From CAVSCD01 sp963726335 (GTDB lineage: Bacteria > Acidobacteriota > Aminicenantia > Aminicenantales > UBA8522), in assembly GCA_963726335.1 (NCBI GenBank), contig CAVSCD010000015.1, forward strand, positions 124,001 through 188,000: a stretch of DNA of 64,000 nt. Direction: 5' to 3'. Under the pieces are notes generated by a model. The model had not been told where the DNA came from and ran no database searches. It saw only the letters and a list, made by a program, of their open reading frames with translations. The position numbers and the translations under genes are program-made. Positions 35,697-43,968 of the stretch are shown here, piece by piece (within the stretch, counting starts at the first letter, position 1; each line of letters begins with the position of its first letter).

Positions 35697-36963
35697 CTAA
35701 GCGGGCGTCGGCCGCCGCGGCCCGGGCGGACGAACCTTCAGGGCGGCGAGTCCATTGACGGCGGCCAAAGCCAAGAGCGACAACAGTATGCCGGCCCACA
35801 GGTGGGTCTCTTTGACCTGGAAGCGGCCGGCGCTCACCGGGCTGCGATAGGGCCTGGTGCCGTCATCAGCCGCCGCGGCCTCGGCCCGCAGCTCGGGATC
35901 CCATTTATAGCCCGATTTCTCGAGCGTTCTGGCGAAGTGCCTTTCGAGGATCAGGTTCTCTCTGAAAGCGATGAACAAGCGTCTCGCGCCGCGCTTTTTC
36001 GGTTTTCGCCTTCCGCGCCTCCTCGAGCTTCCGGTCCCGGCGGAAGACGTGGATGCGCATCTCGTAAAGGAAAGGATGAATGAGGGGGCTGTAGTGGGCC
36101 AGGAAATCGGCATAGCGCCTGTCTTTCCATTCGCCGAGGATCCGCGACCATTCGTCCGACCTGTTGATGTCGTCGGTCTCGAGCTCCTCGATGGACAGCC
36201 GGGAATAAAAAACGCCCGCCTCGGGGTCGGTGTGCTTTATGGTGAACTCGTACATCGGCTCCTCGCGGAGCAGGGGGGAGAGAGAAGGGAACCGCGCCAC
36301 GAACCGTGCCGTGCGCGACGGCGTGTTGGACGCGCACAGTCCGAGGATGACGACTTGAACGGCGAGGAGCACCGAGACTCTCCTCAGTGACCGCGGTCCG
36401 GCAGTTTCACTGATAACCGACGGCCGTACGCCTTTCCAGATCGCCACCTGAATGAGGCCCGCGGCCAAGGCATTGAGGCCGACGTCCCGGAAATCCCAGT
36501 AGCGGCCGGGCATCAGCCACTGCAGGATCTCGTCGGCCGTTCCGATGAGCGAGCCGGCCAGAAAGGCCGTGACGTAGATCGTCTTGTCGCGAACCGTTAG
36601 GCTCAGAGCCCGGAAAAGCAGGAATCCCAAGACCCCGTATTCCAGGAAATGGACGGCCTCCTCGGGCGCCCGCCAGAGCTTCAGGGTGAAATAAACATAT
36701 GACCCGAGCACCGCGGCGAGCCAGAGATATCGCGGCCCGGAGCGGATCCTCAGCCTGAAAAAAAGGAGATAGACGATCCCCAGGAACGCCGCGGCGACGC
36801 CGGCCAGTACGGCGAACCCGAAGGCCGTCCGTCCCCACCTGGATGCGACGAAATCCTGGATCATCCTGGCCAGGGGGACGACCGAAAAAATGGCCAGGGA
36901 GCAAAGCGCTACCCATGCCCAGGCGGCGAGCTTGTTACGGCTCTTCATGGTTTCAGAACCCAT
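35697..36963 (-). pseudogene. VanZ-like membrane protein with C-terminal extension, one frameshift
   Basis: The N-terminal ~200 residues have several membrane segments and the VanZ pattern (AVHFLEYGVLGFLLFRAL, TADEILQWLMPGRYWDFRDVGLNAL). A soluble region follows, and near 35990 the frame shifts from TEKARRETLVHRFQRE to KKRGARRLFIAFRENLILERHF, ending in another membrane helix (WAGILLSLLALAAVNGLAAL) at 35697. VanZ-family proteins are linked to teicoplanin resistance, but most have unknown roles. The start could be ATG 36963, next to repeat A2, or 36948 (MKSRNKLAAW). The N-terminal part alone is open for 352 codons. Confidence 0.7.
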
Positions 36964-36964
36964 C

Positions 36965-37121
36965 TATCCTGACTTATTCATAAAAAGCGCCTCGTCTTTT
37001 TTCCATCTCTCTTTATGCGGCGCTTTTTACCCTTCTCGGAGTTCGCTGTAGCAATGAGTACAACTTCACCCCTCGGGCCTCGCATCTGGCGGCCGCCTCG
37101 ATTCGTGAATAATTCAGGCTA
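36965..37121. mobile_element. Family A MITE-like element, copy 2
   Basis: 157 bp. The left end is TATCCTGACTTATTCATAAA; the right end as reverse complement is TAGCCTGAATTATTCACGAA, so about 16 of 20 positions pair. The right half is strongly conserved with copy 1 (GTTCGCTGTA...GAGTACA, then CTTCACCCCTCGGGCCTCGCA), while the left interior differs. As in copy 1, the left end lies one base from a minus-strand ATG and reads CAGGATAG just before it. The flanking bases 37122-37200 are unusually AT-rich. Confidence 0.7.
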
Positions 37122-37164
37122 TTTTAATAACACAAAAAAATTATAAAAAAACTAAATATTTCCT

Positions 37165-37193
37165 TTGACATCCGATACAGAATGCTATTTAAT
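37165..37193 (+). promoter_or_regulatory. Strong sigma70-type promoter with AT-rich upstream tract
   Basis: Perfect TTGACA (37165-37170), 17-base spacer, TTTAAT (37188-37193), preceded by an A-rich stretch (about 37130-37163) resembling an UP element. It should transcribe the TPR lipoprotein gene with a leader of about 215 nt. Confidence 0.65.
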
Positions 37194-37205
37194 TAAAGTT
37201 ACGCT

Positions 37206-37278
37206 GCTGGCTGGAGAGGGATCCTCCTTAGCCCCGCTTCCTTTTCCTTTTTCAAACCTTGGCGCCTCACCAGCCAGC
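37206..37278 (+). promoter_or_regulatory. Long-range hairpin in the 5' leader of the TPR gene
   Basis: GCTGGCTGG (37206-37214) pairs perfectly with CCAGCCAGC (37270-37278), enclosing a pyrimidine-rich loop, and is followed by GCTTTTCTCATT. It begins only a few bases after the predicted transcription start. It could protect the 5' end or act as an attenuator; no known riboswitch class is recognised. The rest of the leader, to 37414, shows nothing clear. Confidence 0.4.
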
Positions 37279-37414
37279 GCTTTTCTCATTCTGTCACGTT
37301 GCCGTTTTTTGTCCAGCCATCGGCGGTACGGCGATCACTTCCCCGTTCAGGGAAAAAAGTCTCTATCCGAGCGCCAGGAATTTTATTAGTATATGGCGGG
37401 TAGTAAGTAGCGGG

Positions 37415-38968
37415 ATGATCAAAGAATTCGCGGGCTTGGCGGCGCTTGGCCTGCTCCTCTGCTGCGCTCCGGCAGGCAGGATCGATACCGGGGACCTCGC
37501 GGCTGAAGACGTGACCGCGATCTCGCGCGCCGATTCGCTTTTCCGGAAGGGGAGCTTTACGGCTCTCAAACAGGCCGGTGATCTTTACGAGCGTCTTTAT
37601 GGACGGCCGAAGCTGCGCCGGACCCTCGCGCCCAAGCTCTTCATGACCTCCGTTCTGCTGTCGGTCCGGGAGAAGGAACTCGGCATCTTGAACACGTCTC
37701 ACCTCGACCGCGCGTTGGCTTTGCTTGCCGAGGACCGCAAGCTCGCCGGCTATTCCGTTTATTCCGACATCGCCGCCGTCTATTGGGTCCAGGGAAAGGG
37801 CGTGATGCGCGATATCGACACCCGGTTCGCCTGGAACGACATCGCGGCCCGGCTGAAGAGAGCCGAGCCGGACCTGGCGGACGCGGCGGCCGGCGACGAA
37901 TTCAAAGCCTATATGCATGCCGCATACCGGTGTGCTTTCAATCCCGAACAGGGAGCTTCACGTGTTGAGCAGAAGGGCGACCCGGCGCGGGTCCGGGAGC
38001 TCTTCCCCGGGTCGCCGCTCCTGGCGTTCAAGAGAGCGACCTGTCCCCGGGACAATCCGGAGTTGCTGAAGGAGCTCCTCGCCGCGGACCCCGAGTTTTA
38101 TGAAGCGGACTATTTTCTGGGGAACGAAGCGCTTTCCAGGGGGAACCTCCTTGAAGCCGAGGAGTTCTACTTGAAGTCGCTTTCGGGCATCCCCGGCTCT
38201 CCGCAGACCACCATCTCGCTCGCCGCCATCGCCTTTGCCGTGGAAGAGTTCGAGCGGAGTCTTGCGCACTACGAAAAGACGCTCGCCCTCGCTCCCGGAT
38301 ACCGGGACGCCCTGCTCGGCAAGGCGATGTGCCTGAGCTACCTCGACCGTCCGGGCGAGGCGATCCCCGTCTGCCGGGAGCTGATCGGGCTGGGCTACTG
38401 GCTTTTGGGCGAGGGCTATTACTGGCTGGCGAGATGCCAGCACGAGCTCAAGGACGGCGCCGCGGCCGCCGCCAGCATCGAAGAGGCCAAGGGACGCCTG
38501 CCCACGTCGACCGAGGTTTTTGCCCTCTCGGGCTCGATCGCGCTCGAGGCCGGGGACACCGTCAAGGCGGAAAAGGACCTGAAGGAGGCGCTTCAATACA
38601 ACCGGTCCAACGCCGAAGCGCTGATGCTCCTCGGCGGCGTGCAGTCTCGGAAAAAGGATTGGACCAGCGCGGCGGCCTGCTACGAGAAAGCCGCGTTCGT
38701 CTATGAGGACCAGCAGGCGGGGCTCGAAACGAAGATCTCCGACATCTGGAATTCCAGGATGGCGGACGGGCGGAAAAGCGCCCTCCTCAAGAGAAAGGCG
38801 GCGCAGGTCGAAAAGGTGAACTTGGCCATGGCGGCCGCGTTCTATGACGCGGGGGCCGCCTACATCAACTTCGGCCAAAAACAGAAGGCCGCCGAGATGG
38901 CGGAGCGCTCAGCCGGCCACCCGGCTTTTAGACAACGGGCCGAGGATCTCATCTCCCGTACCCGGTGA
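37415..38968 (+). CDS. TPR-repeat lipoprotein
   Basis: 517 residues from ATG 37415 (MIKEFAGLAALGLLLCCAPAG). The short hydrophobic stretch ending in CC looks like a lipoprotein signal, although the lipobox is not ideal. Upstream in-frame ATGs lie inside the leader and give no signal peptide. The middle and C-terminal parts are helical TPR units (AEEFYLKSLSGIPGSPQTTI, SLAHYEKTLALAPGYRDALL, AEKDLKEALQYNRSNAEALM, AAACYEKAAFVYEDQQ). It probably scaffolds envelope protein complexes; partners are unknown. It is intact, with the strongest promoter in the window. Confidence 0.75.
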   Translation: MIKEFAGLAALGLLLCCAPAGRIDTGDLAAEDVTAISRADSLFRKGSFTALKQAGDLYERLYGRPKLRRTLAPKLFMTSVLLSVREKELGILNTSHLDRALALLAEDRKLAGYSVYSDIAAVYWVQGKGVMRDIDTRFAWNDIAARLKRAEPDLADAAAGDEFKAYMHAAYRCAFNPEQGASRVEQKGDPARVRELFPGSPLLAFKRATCPRDNPELLKELLAADPEFYEADYFLGNEALSRGNLLEAEEFYLKSLSGIPGSPQTTISLAAIAFAVEEFERSLAHYEKTLALAPGYRDALLGKAMCLSYLDRPGEAIPVCRELIGLGYWLLGEGYYWLARCQHELKDGAAAAASIEEAKGRLPTSTEVFALSGSIALEAGDTVKAEKDLKEALQYNRSNAEALMLLGGVQSRKKDWTSAAACYEKAAFVYEDQQAGLETKISDIWNSRMADGRKSALLKRKAAQVEKVNLAMAAAFYDAGAAYINFGQKQKAAEMAERSAGHPAFRQRAEDLISRTR

Positions 38969-39076
38969 ACCGGAGACTGCCGCCTGAGGAATGGACGCCG
39001 TCCGGCGAAGGGCCCGTCCGGGCCGCCGCTAAACGATCGCCCGAAAGCCGACGTAATAACCTCATGAGAGAATAAA

Positions 39077-39625
39077 ATGGAGGAGATGACGTTCGTTCCC
39101 GGCAGCCCCGAAGAGAACCGGGCGGCTTTCCGGACCCTCTTCGATGCCTACAGCCCCGCCGCCATGGCCCTGGCCATGAATGTCCTGGGCAATCGCGATG
39201 ACGCCGAGGATGCCTGCCAGGAGGCCTTTGTCCAGGTCTACCGGAACCTCGAACGCTATGACCCGGGGCGGAGCTTCAAAACCTGGTTCACCGCCATCCT
39301 GTACAGGCGCTGCCTCGACCAGATCAGACGGCGCCGCCGGGCCTTCGCCCTGGTGAGGAAAGTGCAGAACGATCCGGCGGCGCTGCCCGTATCCGTCGCC
39401 GTCTCCGCTCCGGCAGACCGGAGCCTGCCGGCGGCTCTCCTCGATCAATTGAACGCCAAGGAACGGACGGCCCTTAGCCTCTGGGCGAACGACGGGTATA
39501 CGGCGGCGGAGATCTCCGGGGTCTTGCGCTGCTCGGCCGGCACGGCCCGCGTCCATCTCTTCCAAGCCCGGAAAAAGATCAAAAAGCTTCTGGAGAAGGA
39601 CCATGCTTTCCTGCAACGCAGCTGA
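39077..39625 (+). CDS. ECF-type RNA polymerase sigma factor
   Basis: 182 residues. Sigma region 2 is FRTLFDAYSPAAMALAMNVLGNRDDAEDACQEAFVQVYRNLERY, ending in KTWFTAILYRRCLDQIRRRRR. Region 4 is LDQLNAKERTALSLWANDGYTAAEISGVLRCSAGTARVHLFQARKKI, a helix-turn-helix for the -35 element. The preceding gene ends about 110 bases upstream. Its 3' end overlaps the anti-sigma start by 23 bases, the normal ECF arrangement. No ribosome site better than GAGAG precedes ATG 39077; ATG 39086 is an alternative. Confidence 0.9.
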   Translation: MEEMTFVPGSPEENRAAFRTLFDAYSPAAMALAMNVLGNRDDAEDACQEAFVQVYRNLERYDPGRSFKTWFTAILYRRCLDQIRRRRRAFALVRKVQNDPAALPVSVAVSAPADRSLPAALLDQLNAKERTALSLWANDGYTAAEISGVLRCSAGTARVHLFQARKKIKKLLEKDHAFLQRS

Positions 39626-40076
39626 CCGACTCTACAGATTTGTTCCGGTGAAGTCTTGGCGGGCCTTTCTCATCCGTGTTCATTTCGAGCGGTGCCCGGC
39701 CTGTCAGAAGGCGCTCGCCGGAGCGGCGGAGGCCCGGACGCTGCTCGCGCAGAATACCGGCTTCCGGGCGTCGGAAGCGCTCTGGCGGCGGGTCGCCCGA
39801 TCGCTGGCGGAGCCGGACGAAAAAAGCCTGCGAAGGTCGAGCCGCAATGCCCGCCGTCCGGTATGGCAGTGGGCCGCCGCGGGAGCCGTCGTGGCCTTCC
39901 TCGCCGGCTATTGGGTGTTTAGAGATTTCCGTCCGGCCGGCGTCCGGGCGGCGGCCTCGGCGTCCGCCCGATTCGAGCTCGAATACGTCCGCGTCGGCGG
40001 GCTTCCCGCCAACGCTTATGTCTATCAACCCCAAGGCTCGGACATGGTCATGGTCTGGGCCGGAATCCCGCAATAG
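39603..40076 (+). CDS. Membrane-bound anti-sigma factor (zinc-finger type)
   Basis: 157 residues. The N-terminus has the ZAS-like motif HFERCPACQKAL (H-x3-C-x2-C), an amphipathic linker, one membrane helix (WAAAGAVVAFLAGYWVF) and a short periplasmic tail (ARFELEYVRVGGLPANAYVYQP). It should hold the overlapping sigma factor inactive at the membrane until a signal releases it. It overlaps the sigma gene by 23 bases and ends 10 bases before the TonB-C gene. Confidence 0.8.
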   Translation: MLSCNAADRLYRFVPVKSWRAFLIRVHFERCPACQKALAGAAEARTLLAQNTGFRASEALWRRVARSLAEPDEKSLRRSSRNARRPVWQWAAAGAVVAFLAGYWVFRDFRPAGVRAAASASARFELEYVRVGGLPANAYVYQPQGSDMVMVWAGIPQ

Positions 40077-40086
40077 GAGGAGAAAC

Positions 40087-41308
40087 ATGAAAAAGAGCTT
40101 TTTCATCATGCTGGTTGCCGTCGGGCTCATCTTTGTCAACACGGGCCAGGCGATCCCCGGCCCGGGAAGCGTCGTCAAGCTCAGGGTCTTCGAGGGTGTT
40201 AAAGAGGGCAGCGTTCCCGCCCAGAGCGTCACCTCGTCCTTCGTGCTGAAATCACCGAGGCCGAACATCGCCGCCGAGGCCGCGCTCGAAGTCGAGCAGG
40301 AACAGATCAAGAGGGCATTCAACCTGAAGGACGTCAGGCTGGTGTCCGAGTCGACCGTGCCGTGGCAAAAGGGAGAAACGCCGACGGCCCGGCACATGTA
40401 CCGGCTCGACGGCAAGCTCTATGAAGTGAAGATCGTCTCGAAAAACTCTGACTCCCAGGCGTACCAGATAGAGGTCCACGAAGTCTCGGATAAGGAGTCC
40501 CGAAGCCTGCTCGATACGGCGTTCACGACCCCCGGCAAGAACACCGCGGTTTTCGGGTTCGAGGACAGTCTCGGGAAACCGTATTTTATTTCCCTCCGTG
40601 AAGAAGTGAGCGGCGGGGCCGCCGGCGGTGTCACCGGCGGAACGCAGTCCGGCGCGAAAGGCGATGTTGAGGACGGAACCGCCACCGAAAAAAACATCGA
40701 GAAATTCGCCCAAGGAGCCGTCAAAGTCAAAGACCAGATCCAGCCGCCCAAGCTCGTCAAGAAGGTCGAACCCGTCTATCCTGAGGAGGCCCGAAAGGCG
40801 GGCATCCAGGGGGTGGTCATCCTCTCGGCGCGGACGGATGTCCAAGGGAGGGTGAAGGACGTCATGGTCTTGAGGTCGGTTCCGGCGCTCAACCAGGCGG
40901 CGATCGACGCCGTCAAGCAGTGGGTTTACGAGCCCCTGATCATCGACGGCGCGCCGAAAGAGGCCGTCTTTACGGTGACGGTCGCCTTCAAGCTGAACGG
41001 CGCAAAGAAAGAGGGCGCCGAACCGGCGGCCGGCACGAAGGACCAGGTCCAGCCGAAGCTTCTCACCAAGGTCAATCCGGTCTATCCCGAAGCCGCCCGC
41101 AAGGCCGGGATCCAGGGGGTCGTCCTGGTCGAGGCCAAGATCGACGAGAAAGGCGACGTCGTCGCCGTCAAGGTGCGTGAAATCGATCCCCGAGCTCGAC
41201 CAGGCCGCGATCGACGCCGTCAAGCAGTGGAAATACGAACCCGTGGTCATCGAGGGCAAGCCGGTGGGCGTCGTCTTTACCGTGACGATCAAGTTCGCCC
41301 TGCAATAG
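40087..41308 (+). pseudogene. Secreted protein with two TonB C-terminal domains, late frameshift
   Basis: ATG 40087 follows AGGAGG. The signal or anchor is FFIMLVAVGLIFVNTGQA. After a ~150-residue unique region come two TonB_C domains: LVKKVEPVYPEEARKAGIQGVVILSARTD...AVKQWVYEPL and LLTKVNPVYPEAARKAGIQGVVLVEAKID. In the second domain the frame slips near 41185 (VKVREIDPRARPGRD); the other frame continues SIPELDQAAIDAVKQWKYEP and ends IKFALQ at 41308. TonB-C domains contact outer-membrane receptors or act as peptide-binding folds. The position behind the sigma/anti-sigma pair suggests it is a regulon member or sensor. The first TonB-C domain is intact. Confidence 0.78.
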
Positions 41309-41318
41309 GGCGCGGTCT

Positions 41319-42161
41319 CTAGTCGGATCCGGGGGCCGGAGGCGCGGAGTGGCCGCCCACCGCGCTTCCGGCGTCGGGGTACTTCAGCTCGGACCCCATC
41401 AGGCTGTGGGGGATGAGAAAGACGACGAGCATCAGGACGGCCGCCGCCAGAATCCAGGGCCTGGCCCCGCGGCCTTTCCGACCCGCCACCATGGCCACAA
41501 TCCAGATGACCATGGCGATGAGCGTCTTGTTGTCGGTCAGATCCCAGCCGAGAGGAACGCCCGACCACCAAGTGCCGAAAGCGAACTTCTGGACGAGCGG
41601 CCCGAGGACGAACCCGCCCACGAACAAAAGGACGATTGTCCAGAAGGCGAAAACCCGGGGGCGGTCCGTCTTATCGAGCGCCGCCAGCCCGGCGCGCGTC
41701 GACACCAGCATGGCGGCGAACATCACGATGATATGAGCGAGGAGCACCCCGAGCGGAACGTGCCCCTTGAAGCGGATGACGACGGGCGCTTCCCCGGTGA
41801 GGGAGACGTCCCGGCCTCCGTCGTTGAGCACGACCCGGTAGTCGAGCTTCCCGGCGGGCGGCTGTTTGGGCAGGTGGCCCGCCAGACGGTCTCCCTGGCG
41901 GACCATGGGCGCTTCGATCCACTGGTCCGCCGTCTTGAACCTGCGATAGAGGATCCGGCCCGTCACCTCCGGCGCGGCGACGGCCACTCCGATTTCACAG
42001 TCCGCCGAAGTTTCGGCGCTCCGGGGGAGCTCGAAAGCCGTGCGGACGCCGCCGATCTCGACCGCTCCCCGAAGCTCGTAGGTGGGGCCGGTGCGCCTTT
42101 GATAGACGGCGCTGGCGGCGGTGATGATAAAAGCCAGGAGCCAGACCAGGGACTTTTTCAT
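41319..42161 (-). CDS. Membrane protein of unknown family
   Basis: 280 residues. A signal or anchor helix (MKKSLVWLLAFIITAASAVY) is followed by a ~120-residue extracytoplasmic beta-rich domain (ELRGAVEIGGVRTAFELPRS, LDYRVVLNDGGRDVSLTGEAP), then four to five membrane helices (LGVLLAHIIVMFAAMLV, FWTIVLLFVGGFVLGPLV, LIAMVIWIVAMVAG, ILAAAVLMLVVFLIPHSLMG). I do not recognise the family. It starts one base after the LiaF-like gene stops, so the two are surely co-transcribed, which hints at an envelope-stress role. Confidence 0.75.
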   Translation of the reverse strand: MKKSLVWLLAFIITAASAVYQRRTGPTYELRGAVEIGGVRTAFELPRSAETSADCEIGVAVAAPEVTGRILYRRFKTADQWIEAPMVRQGDRLAGHLPKQPPAGKLDYRVVLNDGGRDVSLTGEAPVVIRFKGHVPLGVLLAHIIVMFAAMLVSTRAGLAALDKTDRPRVFAFWTIVLLFVGGFVLGPLVQKFAFGTWWSGVPLGWDLTDNKTLIAMVIWIVAMVAGRKGRGARPWILAAAVLMLVVFLIPHSLMGSELKYPDAGSAVGGHSAPPAPGSD

Positions 42162-42162
42162 G

Positions 42163-42855
42163 TCAGTCCTTAATCTCGATCCCGCCCAAAATGGCCGTGG
42201 CCTTGACGCGGAGCGTCCCGCCGCCCTGCGTCGCGGGCTCGTAGGTGTGCTTATCCTCTATGCCGCCAAGGAGAGGGCGAGCGTCCATCTCCACCCGCCA
42301 GCCGCGTGGCACCCGAAGGGTGATGCCTCCCATGATGACGGACAGGTCGATCGCCGCCGAACCCTCGGCCAGGCCGGCTCCCCGCAGGTCGAGATCGACG
42401 CCGCCCATGATGGCCGTGGCCTTGCCGCCGCGGAAGGCGGGCGAATCGACGCGCCGCTCCAGGCCGGCAAACAGGGCGAAGGCATCGATATCTCCTTCTT
42501 TGATGACCGTCGCCGCCGGCGACCGGTGCCTCAGGGCGCCGAGCAGGGTCCACAGTCCGGCGAAGATGATCAGCAGGGGCCAGACGTAACTCCAGGTCTT
42601 CCGCCCCAGGATGTCGAGCTTCCACAGTTGAAAGACGACGCCGAGCGCGATCAGGAGCAGCGGCCCGCCGGTGTTCCGGAAACCGTTGGCGATGAGCTGC
42701 CAGATGCCGACGAGGATCAGGATCAGCGGCCAGTAACGGGAGATGACATCCCCGAAATCCAGCTTGTCCATCTGCTGGAGGAGGAGCAGCACCCCCACCG
42801 CCATGATGATGATGCCCCAGAAAATGCGGCCCGAGGAATCCTTGCGAATCGTCAT
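42163..42855 (-). CDS. LiaF-like envelope protein (DUF5668 plus C-terminal beta domain)
   Basis: 230 residues. A well-spaced AAGGAGAGG precedes ATG 42855. The N-terminus has paired helices with the DUF5668 pattern (FWGIIIMAVGVLLLLQQM, YWPLILILVGIWQLI, YVWPLLIIFAGLWTLLGAL). The C-terminal domain (GGKATAIMGGVDLDLRGAGL...IMGGITLRVPRGWRVEM...TAILGGIEIKD) matches the LiaF/VraT cell-wall-active antibiotic response domain. Such proteins modulate envelope stress or form polymeric membrane assemblies; no LiaRS-type two-component genes are next to it. Confidence 0.82.
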   Translation of the reverse strand: MTIRKDSSGRIFWGIIIMAVGVLLLLQQMDKLDFGDVISRYWPLILILVGIWQLIANGFRNTGGPLLLIALGVVFQLWKLDILGRKTWSYVWPLLIIFAGLWTLLGALRHRSPAATVIKEGDIDAFALFAGLERRVDSPAFRGGKATAIMGGVDLDLRGAGLAEGSAAIDLSVIMGGITLRVPRGWRVEMDARPLLGGIEDKHTYEPATQGGGTLRVKATAILGGIEIKD

Positions 42856-42954
42856 GTGACCTCTCCTTCCGTCCTACATTTCATATATCACACTTTCTCC
42901 CGGCACGGAACATCCGCCGCACCGGATAAAGAGGATCTGATGATTTCTTGGAAC

Positions 42955-43159
42955 GGGTGGCATGGCGCCAGTTCCGTCCATGAGGGTATCGCGGGGAGGC
43001 GATGGGGCGTGGGCGAAGAAGGTCATCCGGAAGCGAGCGGGCACGGTTCCTCGAAGAGGAGAGCGAGCTGAGGACTAAGCGAATTTCCGCGCTGGGGAAA
43101 TTCGCGGGCCTTCGAGCCCATGCCCCAAGCTTCCACGCGGACGCGCCGTGACAGGACCC
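42955..43159 (+). repeat. Family B hairpin element, copy 4 (long interior)
   Basis: About 205 bp with family ends GGGTGGCATGGCGCCAGT and ACGCGCCGTGACAGGACCC, but a unique interior containing GCGAATTTCCGC...GGGGAAATTCGC, itself a hairpin near 43080-43107. It accounts for most of the gap between the LiaF-like and SDR genes. Confidence 0.65.
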
Positions 43160-43176
43160 GTTCTCGCTTTGGGGAC

Positions 43177-43968
43177 TTAGAGGCGGCGGATGTTCATGCC
43201 GCCGCTCACCTCGAGGACGAGCCCCGTGGAGAAGGCGAAGGACCCCCCGGCCAGGGCCGCCACGGCCTTGCCGACGTCTTCGGGAAAACCCCAGCGCTTC
43301 TGCGGGACCGTGCCCTGGGCGATGAGCTTGTCGTACTTTTCCTTGACCGGCGCCGTCATATCGGTCTCGATGATCCCCGGGCGGACTTCGTAGACGCAAA
43401 TGCCGTACTCGGCCAGCCGGTCGGCGAACAGGGTCGCCGCCTGGCTCAGAGCGGCCTTGGACATGCAGTATTCCGGGCGCGCCGGCGAGGAGACGACCGC
43501 CGAGATCGAAGTGATGAAGATGATCGCCGGCTTCGGGCCCGGCGATTCCCTGACTTGCTGGACCATCAGCCGGGCCGCTCTTTGGCTGAAAAAGAACGCG
43601 CCGCGAGCGTTGATGCCGAACACCCGGTCGAAGCTCTCGGGCGTCGTTTCCAGGATGTCCGACCGGAGGAGAGGGCCGACGCCGGCGTTGTTGACCAGGA
43701 CGTCGATCCGGCCGAACCGCGCGGCCGCCTCCTTGAGGATCCTCTCATGGGCGGCCAGGTCGGCGATGTCTCCCTGGATGGGCAGGAACTCCGCGCCCAG
43801 CTTGGCCAGGAGGTCCCGGACCTCGAACAGCCCGGTTTTCTTGTTGTCGGGCTCGAAGACGATGTCCACGCCGGCGATGTCGAAACCGCTGTTGGCCAGC
43901 TCGAGCGAGATGCCCCGGCCGATGCCCCGGCCGGCGCCCGTGACAAGGGCGGCGGGTCTTCTGGTCAT
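43177..43968 (-). CDS. Short-chain dehydrogenase/reductase
   Basis: 263 residues, classical SDR size. The NAD(P)-binding motif is VTGAGRGIGRG, NNAG is present, the catalytic Ser lies in FITSISAVV and the YxxxK motif is YCMSK; the C-terminal region GFPEDVGKAVAALAGGS is typical. It oxidises or reduces an alcohol/ketone; the substrate is unknown. Its ATG overlaps the stop of the FAD oxidoreductase (ATGA, 43965-43968), so the two are translated together and probably act in one pathway. Confidence 0.88.
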   Translation of the reverse strand: MTRRPAALVTGAGRGIGRGISLELANSGFDIAGVDIVFEPDNKKTGLFEVRDLLAKLGAEFLPIQGDIADLAAHERILKEAAARFGRIDVLVNNAGVGPLLRSDILETTPESFDRVFGINARGAFFFSQRAARLMVQQVRESPGPKPAIIFITSISAVVSSPARPEYCMSKAALSQAATLFADRLAEYGICVYEVRPGIIETDMTAPVKEKYDKLIAQGTVPQKRWGFPEDVGKAVAALAGGSFAFSTGLVLEVSGGMNIRRL

